This document shows positions 1-6,491 of a DNA stretch of 6,630 bases, piece by piece. Origin of the DNA: Rhodospirillales bacterium (GTDB taxonomy: Bacteria > Pseudomonadota > Alphaproteobacteria > Rhodospirillales > Casp-alpha2). The stretch covers positions 1 to 6,630 of the forward strand of contig JANRAT010000124.1 in the NCBI GenBank assembly GCA_030727885.1, in the 5' to 3' direction. Within the stretch, counting starts at the first letter, position 1, and each line of letters opens with the position of its first letter. Position numbers and translations under genes: made by a program. Below the pieces are notes generated by a model, which saw only the letters and a list, made by a program, of their open reading frames with translations, was not told where the DNA came from and ran no database searches.

Positions 1-1248
1 CCAGATTTAGGCAAGGCCGGGCAAAAGAAAAAACCTTCATACGAGGAATCCAAGCGTGTCGCAGCAAAGGGCGATGCCAAGGCGCGCGCCGAACTGGCTG
101 CGCATGAAGATCTTGAACCAGAATTTCTTTACTTTTTTGCCACCGATGAAGATGCCAATGTGCGCCGCGCCGTCGCCAAGAACGAAGGCACGCCGCTGCA
201 GGCCGATATCATTCTGGCCAAGGACGTTGACGAGCGTGTGCGCGAGGAACTGGCCTTCAAGATCGGACGCCTTGTCCCGACTCTGACTGAGCACGAAAGC
301 GACCAGCTTGTCGAAATGACATTCCAGGTGTTGGAGATTCTGGCCCAGGATCAGGTGCCGAAAATCCGCTCCATTATCGCCGATGAGATCAAGCATCTGA
401 GCAATGTGCCGAAAAGACTGATCGCCAGACTTGCCGAAGACGCCGAAGCCGCCGTCGCCGGACCCATTCTTGAATACTCCCCCCTGCTGACCGATGAGCA
501 AATCCTGCAAATCATCTCAGGCGGTTTGCGTGGTGGCGCACTGGAAGCGCTGGCGAGACGCAAAAATATCTCCGAGAAAATTTCCAAAGCCGTATTTGAT
601 AAAGATGAAGACCCGGCCATCGCGGAACTATTGCGAAACCAGACAGCGGAAATCAGTGAAAAGCTGATGGATGAAATTGCACTCCATGCCGAAACCAGAC
701 CCGATCTGCATCTGCCATTGGTTGACCGGGGAAGCTTGTCGCGCTCGACATTGAGACGGATTGCGACCTTCGTCAGTGCCGCACTGGTCGAACGGCTGAT
801 TACCCGAAACAATCTAAAAGAAGATCTGGCGCATGAGATCCAGCTTGCCGTCAGAGAGCGGATTGACGCAGGTGAGAGTGAGACAGCCCCACCCAAGAAG
901 TCGCTTGATGCCAGGGAAGCCGACAACTTGTTCAAAGCCGGAAAACTGGACGAATATGCGGTTCTCGATGGCATCGACGAAGTAAACATCGAGTTTCTTC
1001 AACGCAGTTTCGAACTGTTGAGTAAATTGCCGGCCGATCACGTCAAACGCATGATGGATAGTGGTAGTGCCAAGGGCCTGTGTGCGTTGGCCTGGAAATC
1101 CGGCCAAAGCGCAGATATCGCCGTGTCGCTGCAAAGGCGGGTCGGTAAAATACCTGCCAAATCGATGATTCATTCGGCTTCCAATGGCACCTATCAAATG
1201 ACGGAAGAAGAACTTGCCTGGTATGTCGACTACTTCAAGGAACAATAA
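1..1248 (+). CDS. DUF2336 domain protein, 5'-truncated by window edge
   Basis: The reading frame is open from base 1 to a TAA at 1246-1248, giving 415 visible residues. It resembles the DUF2336 family, alpha-helical HEAT-like repeat proteins widespread in Alphaproteobacteria with no settled biochemical function. The family signature is a series of helical repeats that includes VRRAVAKNEGTP, VREELAFKIGRL and AGPILEYSPLLTDEQIL. No catalytic motif, signal peptide or membrane segment is seen, so a cytoplasmic scaffold or interaction role is a fair inference. A GTG at 160 could be taken as a start, but the family-like segment SYEESKRVAAKGD lies upstream of it at about residues 13-25. No ATG, GTG or TTG occurs in frame between 1 and 159, so the true start is outside the window. 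The last ~130 residues are a charged, less conserved tail. The stop is one base from the next start, so the two genes are probably co-transcribed. The family call is firm; function is unknown. Confidence 0.88.
   Translation, partial: PDLGKAGQKKKPSYEESKRVAAKGDAKARAELAAHEDLEPEFLYFFATDEDANVRRAVAKNEGTPLQADIILAKDVDERVREELAFKIGRLVPTLTEHESDQLVEMTFQVLEILAQDQVPKIRSIIADEIKHLSNVPKRLIARLAEDAEAAVAGPILEYSPLLTDEQILQIISGGLRGGALEALARRKNISEKISKAVFDKDEDPAIAELLRNQTAEISEKLMDEIALHAETRPDLHLPLVDRGSLSRSTLRRIATFVSAALVERLITRNNLKEDLAHEIQLAVRERIDAGESETAPPKKSLDAREADNLFKAGKLDEYAVLDGIDEVNIEFLQRSFELLSKLPADHVKRMMDSGSAKGLCALAWKSGQSADIAVSLQRRVGKIPAKSMIHSASNGTYQMTEEELAWYVDYFKEQ
1237..1241 (+). promoter_or_regulatory. ribosome binding site deciding the EipA-like start
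   Basis: AAGGA lies at the very end of the DUF2336 gene, 8 bases before the ATG at 1250. An in-frame ATG at 1214 has no comparable site. It would also add 12 residues in front of an otherwise standard signal peptide. This favours 1250 as the start. Confidence 0.7.
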
Positions 1249-1249
1249 A

Positions 1250-1819
1250 ATGACTATTTCACGTCTAAGAATTTGTTTTACCGCCATACTGGTAACTCTT
1301 TGTCTGACAAATACACCTGTCAAAGCAGACGACGAGAATACCTATACAATTCAGGAAATCTCAGATGCTGCACAGGGGTTTTTCGGCAGCACGACAAAGG
1401 GTCTTGCAGAAATTATCGAAAAGGTTTTTTCCGACCTTGGTCGCCCAACCGCCTACATCACCGGCGAAGAAGTGAGTGGTGCTTTCGTTGTCGGCCTGCG
1501 TTATGGCAAAGGCGATCTGAACATCAAAAAAGGCGGCACTTCGAAAGTGTTCTGGCAAGGCCCGAGCATCGGTTTTGATATCGGTGGCAATGCTTCAAAA
1601 AGTTTCGTTTTGATTTACGGCCTCAAGGATCGAGAAGAAATCTTCAAGCGTTTCCCTGGTGTCGAGGGCACGTTCTATTTCGTCGCAGGTCTTGGGGTGA
1701 ACTATCAAGGTGATGGCGACATCACACTGGCACCCATCCGCACCGGTGTCGGACTAAGACAAGGGGCCAATATCGGTTATCTGCATTACAATCGTGAACA
1801 TTCCTGGCTGCCATTCTAG
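1250..1819 (+). CDS. eipA: DUF1134 / EipA-family periplasmic envelope protein
   Basis: The product has 189 residues. Residues 1-26 form a classic Sec signal peptide: basic start (SRLR), hydrophobic core, then cleavage after V-K-A26, leaving a mature protein starting DDENTY. The rest (about 30-189) matches the whole length of DUF1134. The recognisable blocks are GRPTAYITGEEVSGAFVVGL, a WQGPSIGFDIGGNASK block, the RFPGVEG segment and the C-terminal GVGLRQGANIGYLHY. The founding member, EipA of Brucella abortus, is a periplasmic protein with a SYLF-like beta-barrel fold needed for envelope stress resistance and virulence, under CtrA control there. Here a periplasmic role in envelope integrity is inferred from the family only. 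The start is one base after the stop of the DUF2336 gene, which suggests translational coupling. The gene symbol rests on family membership, not on proven orthology. Confidence 0.88.
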   Translation: MTISRLRICFTAILVTLCLTNTPVKADDENTYTIQEISDAAQGFFGSTTKGLAEIIEKVFSDLGRPTAYITGEEVSGAFVVGLRYGKGDLNIKKGGTSKVFWQGPSIGFDIGGNASKSFVLIYGLKDREEIFKRFPGVEGTFYFVAGLGVNYQGDGDITLAPIRTGVGLRQGANIGYLHYNREHSWLPF

Positions 1820-1831
1820 GATTCAGAAGGT

Positions 1832-1859
1832 TTGTTATCGTCAATCGAATTCGTAACAA
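1832..1859 (+). repeat. imperfect inverted repeat upstream of the PAS gene
   Basis: The arms TTGTTA(T)CG (1832-1840) and CGTAACAA (1852-1859) pair over 8 bases with one bulged T, around an 11-base loop. The right arm also overlaps a small palindrome, CGAATTCG (1846-1853). No T-run follows, so it is a poor intrinsic terminator. It could be an operator or an mRNA hairpin at the end of the eipA transcript, just before the PAS ribosome binding site. Eight pairs in an AT-rich gap may also be chance. Confidence 0.4.
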
Positions 1860-1861
1860 CA

Positions 1862-1866
1862 AAGGA
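1862..1866 (+). promoter_or_regulatory. ribosome binding site for the GTG-started PAS gene
   Basis: AAGGA sits 11 bases before the GTG at 1878, slightly longer than ideal. An in-frame stop at 1854-1856 and the absence of an in-frame ATG until about codon 50 make GTG 1878 the only start that keeps the whole PAS region. Confidence 0.55.
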
Positions 1867-1877
1867 TCGGGTATAAC

Positions 1878-2447
1878 GTGACCAATGAGGACGTTGAATA
1901 CACCATTCTCAACGTAGAAGAGATCCCTAGCACTTTTCCGACCGGCAACCCGCTGGCCGATACACTTGAGTTATGGCGCTCATGGGCCGGTGACCGGAAA
2001 GCGCCGACATGGCGTGATGTCGAGATGTATAACATCCCGCCAATCGTTCTGCCGCAGACCCTTGTCGTCGATGTCATCAACGGCGGCCAGGATTACAAAT
2101 ACAGATTTTGGGGCTCAGACTATACCGCGCATTACGGTATGGACGAGACAGGCATGTTATTGTCGAAAAGCATTGGCCCCGGTTTCATCGAAGCCACGCG
2201 AACCCAGTTGCAGGCCGTACTGGACCGTCAGGCGCCGTGTACATTCGACGTTGCCATTCGTGCACCGCGCTCCGGTATCGTTCAGACAAAAATAAACCTG
2301 CGCCTGCCGATCATGGATACGCCAACCGAAGTCACCAAGGTCCTGACTGCGACCTTATTCAATGAAACCACACTCAGCCACAGGACCAGACTTCTTGAAG
2401 CCTTCTGCGATGATGCAAAACTCACCCGGTCGACTTCAGAGGATTAG
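1878..2447 (+). CDS. stand-alone PAS_5-type PAS domain protein
   Basis: The product has 189 residues and starts at GTG. Residues about 24-165 fit the PAS_5 family, common in Alphaproteobacteria. Visible marks are ELWRSWAGDRKAPTWRDVE at the front, a V-D-V-I-N-G-G turn, YKYRFWGSDYTAHYGMDETG (the core PAS beta strands and helix), and the late strands TKINLRLPIMD and VLTATLFNETT. Family members are small PAS-only proteins thought to sense or bind a ligand or partner. No kinase, GGDEF, helix-turn-helix or other output domain follows, and there is no signal peptide, so it should be cytoplasmic. What it senses cannot be read from the sequence. It follows the eipA-like gene by 58 bases and may share its transcript or have its own promoter in the gap, where I see no strong one. 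It ends 11 bases from the convergent operon. Confidence 0.82.
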   Translation: MTNEDVEYTILNVEEIPSTFPTGNPLADTLELWRSWAGDRKAPTWRDVEMYNIPPIVLPQTLVVDVINGGQDYKYRFWGSDYTAHYGMDETGMLLSKSIGPGFIEATRTQLQAVLDRQAPCTFDVAIRAPRSGIVQTKINLRLPIMDTPTEVTKVLTATLFNETTLSHRTRLLEAFCDDAKLTRSTSED

Positions 2448-2458
2448 GGGCTTCCTGA

Positions 2459-4015
2459 CTAGTGGCGCTCCGATGGTGCGACACACTCGCCGACAAAGAT
2501 GACTTTGCCGTCACCCTTTTTATAAAAGTCATCCAGTCGGGCTTTTTCAAAATAACCCATGGATTCATAAAATGCCCGGGTCACGCGGTATTTATCCGAC
2601 GATGACGTCTCGACATATATCAGGCCGGCCCCTGTGCCATACATGATCTCTTCTGCCTTGCGCATTACTTTTCGACCAAGACCCTGACGCTGGCAATCGG
2701 GACTGACGGCAATCCAGTAAAGATCGAATGATGCCTCAGTCCCATCAATTTTACCGAAACACGCATAGCCGACAACTTTGCCGTTCTGCTCGGCTATGAT
2801 GAATTCATACCCGGAGGCCGGGCCTTTAGACAAGCGCTCCTCGACGAGTTCTCCGGCGATCGCGACTTCGGCTTCATTGAAAAATCCAGTCGCCCGAACC
2901 AGCGTGCAAATATCATCGATATCGCTGTTCTTTACCGCATCTCGCCAGGTGATGGCGGAGACTTCTGCAGTCGTATCCGACTTTTTAACAATCGCCGTTG
3001 TTTCATTTTTCAAATTGGTCAAATTCTCGGATGTCCCGACAACACCCTTTTGTTTATTGATGGCGGTCATGAGAATTTTCTGAGTCATTTGTGTATAGTC
3101 CATACCCGCTTCACGGGCGGCGGCCGGAAAACCGGCATCCGGGGCAATCGCCGGGTTCACGTTGACTTCCAGGACGAATGGATTGCCGGCGCCATCGACG
3201 CGAAAGTCGACGCGGGCATAACCGTTCAGCGCCAATGTACGCCAGGCCAGCAACGAGAGGTGTTGAAGTTTTTCCGCCAATGCAGGCTCGGTTTTCTCCA
3301 ACCCGAAACGCCTGTTCGTGGTGTGGTAGGCGGTATCGTTACCGTCCCATTTCGCTGCATAATCGACGATCTTGGGCCGGCCTTCGGGAAAGCCGGTGAA
3401 ATCTATTTCCTGAATAGGCAGGCACTGCACGTCTTCGCCCTCGCCCATCACGGCAACGTTGAATTCACGGCCCTCGATATATTGCTCGCAGAAAAACCGA
3501 CCACCGAAACGCTGTGATCGACTGGCGATCTCTTGCGCAGCATCGGCACCTTTGACCACAGACTTATCATCCATACCCTGCGATCCATGCAGGGCATCGG
3601 ACTTGACGATGAATTGCAACGCCGGCGGGCAGTCCGTCCCGTCATCAGAGCCGACCGGGCACGGCACACCGGCCGCTTGCAGGATCTTCTTGCTCAGACA
3701 TTTTGACAGCGTACTGGCAAATGCTTCCGCACCGCCACCGGTAAACGGCATACCCAGATGCTCGAGCACCGAAACGGCAACGCCTGCCAGCCTGTCATCG
3801 CCCCTGATAGCCTCAACCAGATTGAAGACGCAGAGCGGTTTTCTGGACGCGAGCGTTTCCAGTGCACCAAGATCAAGTCCGATCTGTATGATCTCGCTCT
3901 GATAGCCGAGTTTGTTGAGCGCCGACGCGACCGACCATGCTGCAAACACGGTGTCTGCTTCATCCGGTCGGTCGTCGCTGCCGGCATGAATCACCGGCAC
4001 GAAGCCCTGGACCAT
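2459..4015 (-). CDS. ATP-grasp ligase fused to GNAT N-acetyltransferase
   Basis: The product has 518 residues and two catalytic domains. Residues about 1-315 form a D-Ala-D-Ala-ligase-like ATP-grasp fold: FIVKSDALHGSQG (135-147, K138 toward ATP), CEQYIEGREFNV (176-187, E177 in the adenine-hinge position), and ARVDFRVDG with D270, followed by LEVNVNP with E283 and N285 as the Mg2+ ligands. The phosphate-binding loop is unlike the usual K-P-x-x-E-G-S-S form, and the N-terminal Ddl motif G-G-x-S-x-E-R-E-V-S is absent, so this is not a cell-wall Ddl. Residues 316-351 are a polar linker. Residues about 352-512 are GNAT: LYWIAVSPDCQRQGLG (432-447, acetyl-CoA loop Q-x-x-G-x-G) and a late YVETSSSDKY then AFYESMGY. 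The likely role is to form an amide bond and acetylate an amine, plausibly on beta-lysine made by the operon's aminomutase (inferred). The ATG at 4015 overlaps the upstream TGA by one base. A TTG two triplet positions earlier in sense (4018) was not chosen. Confidence 0.87.
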   Translation of the reverse strand: MVQGFVPVIHAGSDDRPDEADTVFAAWSVASALNKLGYQSEIIQIGLDLGALETLASRKPLCVFNLVEAIRGDDRLAGVAVSVLEHLGMPFTGGGAEAFASTLSKCLSKKILQAAGVPCPVGSDDGTDCPPALQFIVKSDALHGSQGMDDKSVVKGADAAQEIASRSQRFGGRFFCEQYIEGREFNVAVMGEGEDVQCLPIQEIDFTGFPEGRPKIVDYAAKWDGNDTAYHTTNRRFGLEKTEPALAEKLQHLSLLAWRTLALNGYARVDFRVDGAGNPFVLEVNVNPAIAPDAGFPAAAREAGMDYTQMTQKILMTAINKQKGVVGTSENLTNLKNETTAIVKKSDTTAEVSAITWRDAVKNSDIDDICTLVRATGFFNEAEVAIAGELVEERLSKGPASGYEFIIAEQNGKVVGYACFGKIDGTEASFDLYWIAVSPDCQRQGLGRKVMRKAEEIMYGTGAGLIYVETSSSDKYRVTRAFYESMGYFEKARLDDFYKKGDGKVIFVGECVAPSERH

Positions 4016-5031
4016 CAAGCGCTCGCTTTTAGGCGCTCGGATGCGTCAGGATCGAGTCCCAGTCTCAACTTTGCAGCATCGAGTATCATTGAAAGCAATT
4101 CTTCAAATTCGATGCCGTTTTGTCTGGCCAGCATCGGCAGATCGGAATGGGTCGGGTGCAAACCGGCCAGCGGATTCACTTCAAGAAATACAGGCTGATG
4201 ATTGCCGTCGGACTTTATATCGACGCGTGAAGCGTCACGGCACCCGAGTGCCCGGTACGCAGCCAGCGCCGTATCGCCCGCGGCCAATGCCTCAGGATCT
4301 TCCGGACGGCGATAGCTCACCCGGCGTTCCCAGTGTTCCTTGTTGTTGAAGGAATAAACACCGGATTCAAAATCCTTGTTCACAAGGACTTCCATGATGC
4401 CAATGCATTTCGCGTCGGCGCCATTACCGATGATCCCGACAGTAAACTCACGGCCCGGCAGATAGGCTTCGATCAGTGCCGGTTGATTGAACCGCTGGAT
4501 CAGACTTGAGGCTGCGGCGCTGAGAGCGGCTTCGTTTTCAACCAGCGAAGCATGCTCACAGCCTTTACCGGTACCTTCGGCAAGAGGCTTCACGAAAGCA
4601 GGATAATGCGTCCAGTTCCTGAGCGTGTCGGTATTGCTTTCCATCACCATGAACGGCGCTGTCGCAATGCCGGCATCGCGGACCAGCCGTTTGGCCACCG
4701 CCTTGTCGAGGGTTGCCGCCATCGTCAACGGATCGGAAAAGGCATAGGGCTGGTCAAACAGTTCGCAGAGTGCTGGAACCTGTGCTTCACGGGAACGGCC
4801 CTTGAGCCCTTCCGCTAACGAGAAGACCATATCCCAGCGTGCCCCCGCCGCCAGTCTCGCCGCAAGCTTGCGACCATTGCCGATCCGCTCCACCTGATTG
4901 CCCAGACTTTGCAGGACGCTTTCAATCGACGCCATGGTTTGTTCGGAGTCGAATTCAGCGACCTGCAATTCCGTGTATCCTTCAGCCAGATATTCATCCC
5001 GGCTGTCGTAGACAAATCCAATACTGATCAT
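4015..5031 (-). CDS. D-Ala-D-Ala-ligase-like ATP-grasp amide ligase
   Basis: The product has 338 residues and is a full-length ATP-grasp protein of the Ddl-like group (COG1181 type). The N-terminal lobe contains FSLAEGLKGRSREAQVP (70-86), typical of ddl-like ligases outside cell-wall synthesis. ATP-binding marks are FVKPLAEGTGKG (146-157, K148) and IEAYLPGREFTVG (187-199, E188). The metal site is RVDI with D271, then FLEVNPLAG with E284 and N286. The N-terminal G-G-x-S-x-E-R-E-V-S motif that places the first D-Ala in true Ddl is missing; the protein starts MISIGFVYDSRDEY. Ligases of this fold join a carboxylate to an amine through an acyl phosphate. In this operon beta-lysine is the obvious candidate substrate, as donor or acceptor, which is inference. 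The start overlaps the kamA stop by four bases (ATGA) and its stop overlaps the next ATG by one, so coupled translation is expected. Automatic pipelines would probably name it D-alanine-D-alanine ligase. Confidence 0.87.
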   Translation of the reverse strand: MISIGFVYDSRDEYLAEGYTELQVAEFDSEQTMASIESVLQSLGNQVERIGNGRKLAARLAAGARWDMVFSLAEGLKGRSREAQVPALCELFDQPYAFSDPLTMAATLDKAVAKRLVRDAGIATAPFMVMESNTDTLRNWTHYPAFVKPLAEGTGKGCEHASLVENEAALSAAASSLIQRFNQPALIEAYLPGREFTVGIIGNGADAKCIGIMEVLVNKDFESGVYSFNNKEHWERRVSYRRPEDPEALAAGDTALAAYRALGCRDASRVDIKSDGNHQPVFLEVNPLAGLHPTHSDLPMLARQNGIEFEELLSMILDAAKLRLGLDPDASERLKASA

Positions 5032-6386
5032 AACGAATGACCAACCTTGGCAGCGGCCCGATGCGCATCGCTGACCGTACGATCAGCACCGGTTGTCCCT
5101 TGCGGGTCAGGATAGCGATAGATGCCGCCTTCAAAGTTACGCAGCAGGATATCATCCCCGTCACGGCCGACCAGATATTCAGGCAGCAACGGAATCTTGC
5201 CGCCACCACCCGGTGCATCGATCACATATTGCGGCACGGCGTAACCGGTCGTGTGACCACGCAGGCCCTCAATGATTTCGATACCCTTCGAGATCGGAGT
5301 GCGGAAGTGTGACGAACCGGTAATCGGATCGCATTGATAGAGGTAATACGGCCGGACCCGACGCATCAGCAATCCATGGAAAAGACGACGCATGATGTCG
5401 ACTTCGTCATTGACGCCTTGCAGCAGGACCGTCTGTGAACCCAGCGGGATACCGGCGTCGGCAAGTCTGGCGGTTGATTCCGAGACTTCCCTGGTCAGTT
5501 CGCTGGGGTGCGTGAAGTGAAGGCTCATCCACAGGGGATGATGCTTCTTGAGGATCGCCGTCAACGATTTGGTCACGCGCATCGGCAGTACAACCGGTAC
5601 TTTTGTGCCCAAACGAATGAACTCGACGTGTTTGATCGCCCGAAGCCGGCCAAGCAGATAATCCAGCCGGTCATCGGATAGCGTCAGCGGGTCACCACCG
5701 GAAATCAGCACGTCGCGGATTTCGGTATGTGCTTCGATGTATTCGAGCGCCTTGTCCCATTGCGATTTGGAGAAATTGTAATCACCGCCGGCTTCGCCAA
5801 CCATGCGAGAACGGGTGCAATAACGGCAATAGGTCGAGCAGAATGCCGTTGATAAGAACAGCACTCGATCAGGATAACGATGCACAAGGCCCGGCACGGC
5901 AGAGTCATGATCTTCACCCAGCGGGTCATCGGCTTCGCCCGGTGTTTTCAGATATTCGGTGCCGACGGGAATGTGCGTGCGACGCAGCGGCTCATTGGCA
6001 TCGGTGCGCGACATCAGGCTCGCATAATAGGGCGTGATGCCAACCGGCAAGGAGCCTTCGTGTTGATTAACGGCATCCCGTTCCCCATCGGAAAGCACGA
6101 AAATGCGTTCCAACTCGGCTAGGGATTTGATCCGACTGCGCAATTGCCAGCGCCAGTCGTTCCACTCACTCAGACTTGCATTGGGGTAAAAACGTCGTCG
6201 AAACGCTGTAGCTTCGTCACCGACTGGGAAAAAAGGACCGCGCGCTGCGGGTTTTTTCGGCTTGATGAAAGAGATGTCCACCCGTCTTTTCTGGGTGTCA
6301 GCATCTTTATTATTATCATTAACAATCTGGGATTCGGATACACGTATACTCGGAGGCTCTTCAGCCGCCTGTAAGGGAAGTTCCAT
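5028..6386 (-). CDS. kamA: KamA-family lysine 2,3-aminomutase (radical SAM, PLP)
   Basis: The product has 452 residues. It should convert L-lysine to beta-lysine with a [4Fe-4S] cluster, SAM and PLP. The cluster motif CSTYCRYCTR gives C183, C187 and C190. Other LAM blocks are WNDWRWQLRSRI (75-86), DPLGEDHDSAVPGLVHRYPD (154-173), LISGGDPLTLSD (227-238), RVRPYYLYQCD (343-353), HFRTPISKGIEIIEGLRGHT (360-379) and DAPGGGGK (390-397). K397 corresponds to the PLP lysine (K337) of Clostridium subterminale LAM. D353 and D390 correspond to its lysine-binding D293 and D330, which are Lys and Asn in glutamate 2,3-aminomutase. It lacks the C-terminal Cys-x-Cys zinc region, and the partner Cys268 position is E328. 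About 58 residues precede the WNDWRWQ block beyond the clostridial length, a charged tail of low conservation. The start is ATG 6386 with GGAGA upstream; GTG 6281 is a weaker alternative. It is first in a three-gene operon. The length argues against EpmB, which is about 340 residues. Confidence 0.92.
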   Translation of the reverse strand: MELPLQAAEEPPSIRVSESQIVNDNNKDADTQKRRVDISFIKPKKPAARGPFFPVGDEATAFRRRFYPNASLSEWNDWRWQLRSRIKSLAELERIFVLSDGERDAVNQHEGSLPVGITPYYASLMSRTDANEPLRRTHIPVGTEYLKTPGEADDPLGEDHDSAVPGLVHRYPDRVLFLSTAFCSTYCRYCTRSRMVGEAGGDYNFSKSQWDKALEYIEAHTEIRDVLISGGDPLTLSDDRLDYLLGRLRAIKHVEFIRLGTKVPVVLPMRVTKSLTAILKKHHPLWMSLHFTHPSELTREVSESTARLADAGIPLGSQTVLLQGVNDEVDIMRRLFHGLLMRRVRPYYLYQCDPITGSSHFRTPISKGIEIIEGLRGHTTGYAVPQYVIDAPGGGGKIPLLPEYLVGRDGDDILLRNFEGGIYRYPDPQGTTGADRTVSDAHRAAAKVGHSL

Positions 6387-6398
6387 TATTTTCAGATG

Positions 6399-6403
6399 TC
6401 TCC
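6399..6403 (-). promoter_or_regulatory. ribosome binding site for kamA
   Basis: On the - strand GGAGA lies 12 bases before the ATG at 6386. The spacing is long, but it is the best site near any possible start. The alternative GTG at 6281 has no purine-rich site of this quality. It supports the 452-residue form including the N-terminal tail. Confidence 0.5.
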
Positions 6404-6407
6404 AGAA

Positions 6408-6453
6408 CCGGATTGCCGTCGCGCGATTATCGTCGTTGCTGTCGCATATCCGG
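6408..6453 (-). repeat. possible hairpin in the kamA 5' leader
   Basis: The perfect 6-base arms CCGGAT (6408-6413) and ATCCGG (6448-6453) are separated by 34 bases. Both lie within the predicted kamA leader. In RNA they could close a stem just upstream of the GGAGA site. The arms are short and the loop is long, so this may be chance. I do not recognise a known riboswitch here. Confidence 0.25.
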
Positions 6454-6464
6454 AACTTGCGCGT

Positions 6465-6491
6465 ATTTTAATCAACTGGGAAATAAGTCAA
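6465..6491 (-). promoter_or_regulatory. candidate sigma70-type promoter of the kamA operon
   Basis: On the - strand TTGACT (6491-6486, 5 of 6 consensus) is followed after 15 bases by TAAAAT (6470-6465, 5 of 6). The AT-rich palindrome TTTTTAAAAA (6496-6505) sits just upstream, like an UP element. Transcription would begin near 6458 and give a leader of about 70 bases. The 15-base spacing is shorter than the usual 17, which lowers confidence. Confidence 0.4.

Noticed and set aside
351..989. Long - strand open frame opposite the DUF2336 gene (212 codons), and another at 814-1323
   Set aside because: Serine- and arginine-rich or unstructured translations with no family likeness; they are shadows of the + strand coding frames.
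160..1248. GTG at 160 as the start of the DUF2336 gene
   Set aside because: The frame is open and family-like upstream to base 1, so the gene begins outside the window.
1214..1249. ATG at 1214 as the start of the EipA-like protein
   Set aside because: It overlaps the DUF2336 gene, has no good ribosome site and would bury the signal peptide start; 1250 fits better.
1872..1877. TATAAC as a promoter -10 for the PAS gene
   Set aside because: It touches the GTG start, so transcription would begin inside the coding region, and no -35 is found at proper distance.
2462..2490. Hairpin GCGC/GTGC as a terminator for the PAS gene
   Set aside because: Only four pairs including a G-T, no T-run, and it lies inside the coding end of the opposite gene.
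4015..5031. Cell-wall D-alanine-D-alanine ligase (ddl)
   Set aside because: The ATP-grasp fold matches, but the N-terminal substrate motif is missing and the gene sits with a lysine aminomutase and not with mur or fts genes.
5028..6386. EpmB, the EF-P lysine aminomutase
   Set aside because: The protein is over 100 residues longer than EpmB, follows LAM blocks throughout, and no epmA or efp is adjacent.
6262..6471. Small + strand hydrophobic open frame opposite the kamA start
   Set aside because: It runs against the kamA N-terminus and its leader, and has no recognisable domain; the apparent hydrophobicity comes from the reverse of an Asp/Asn-rich stretch.
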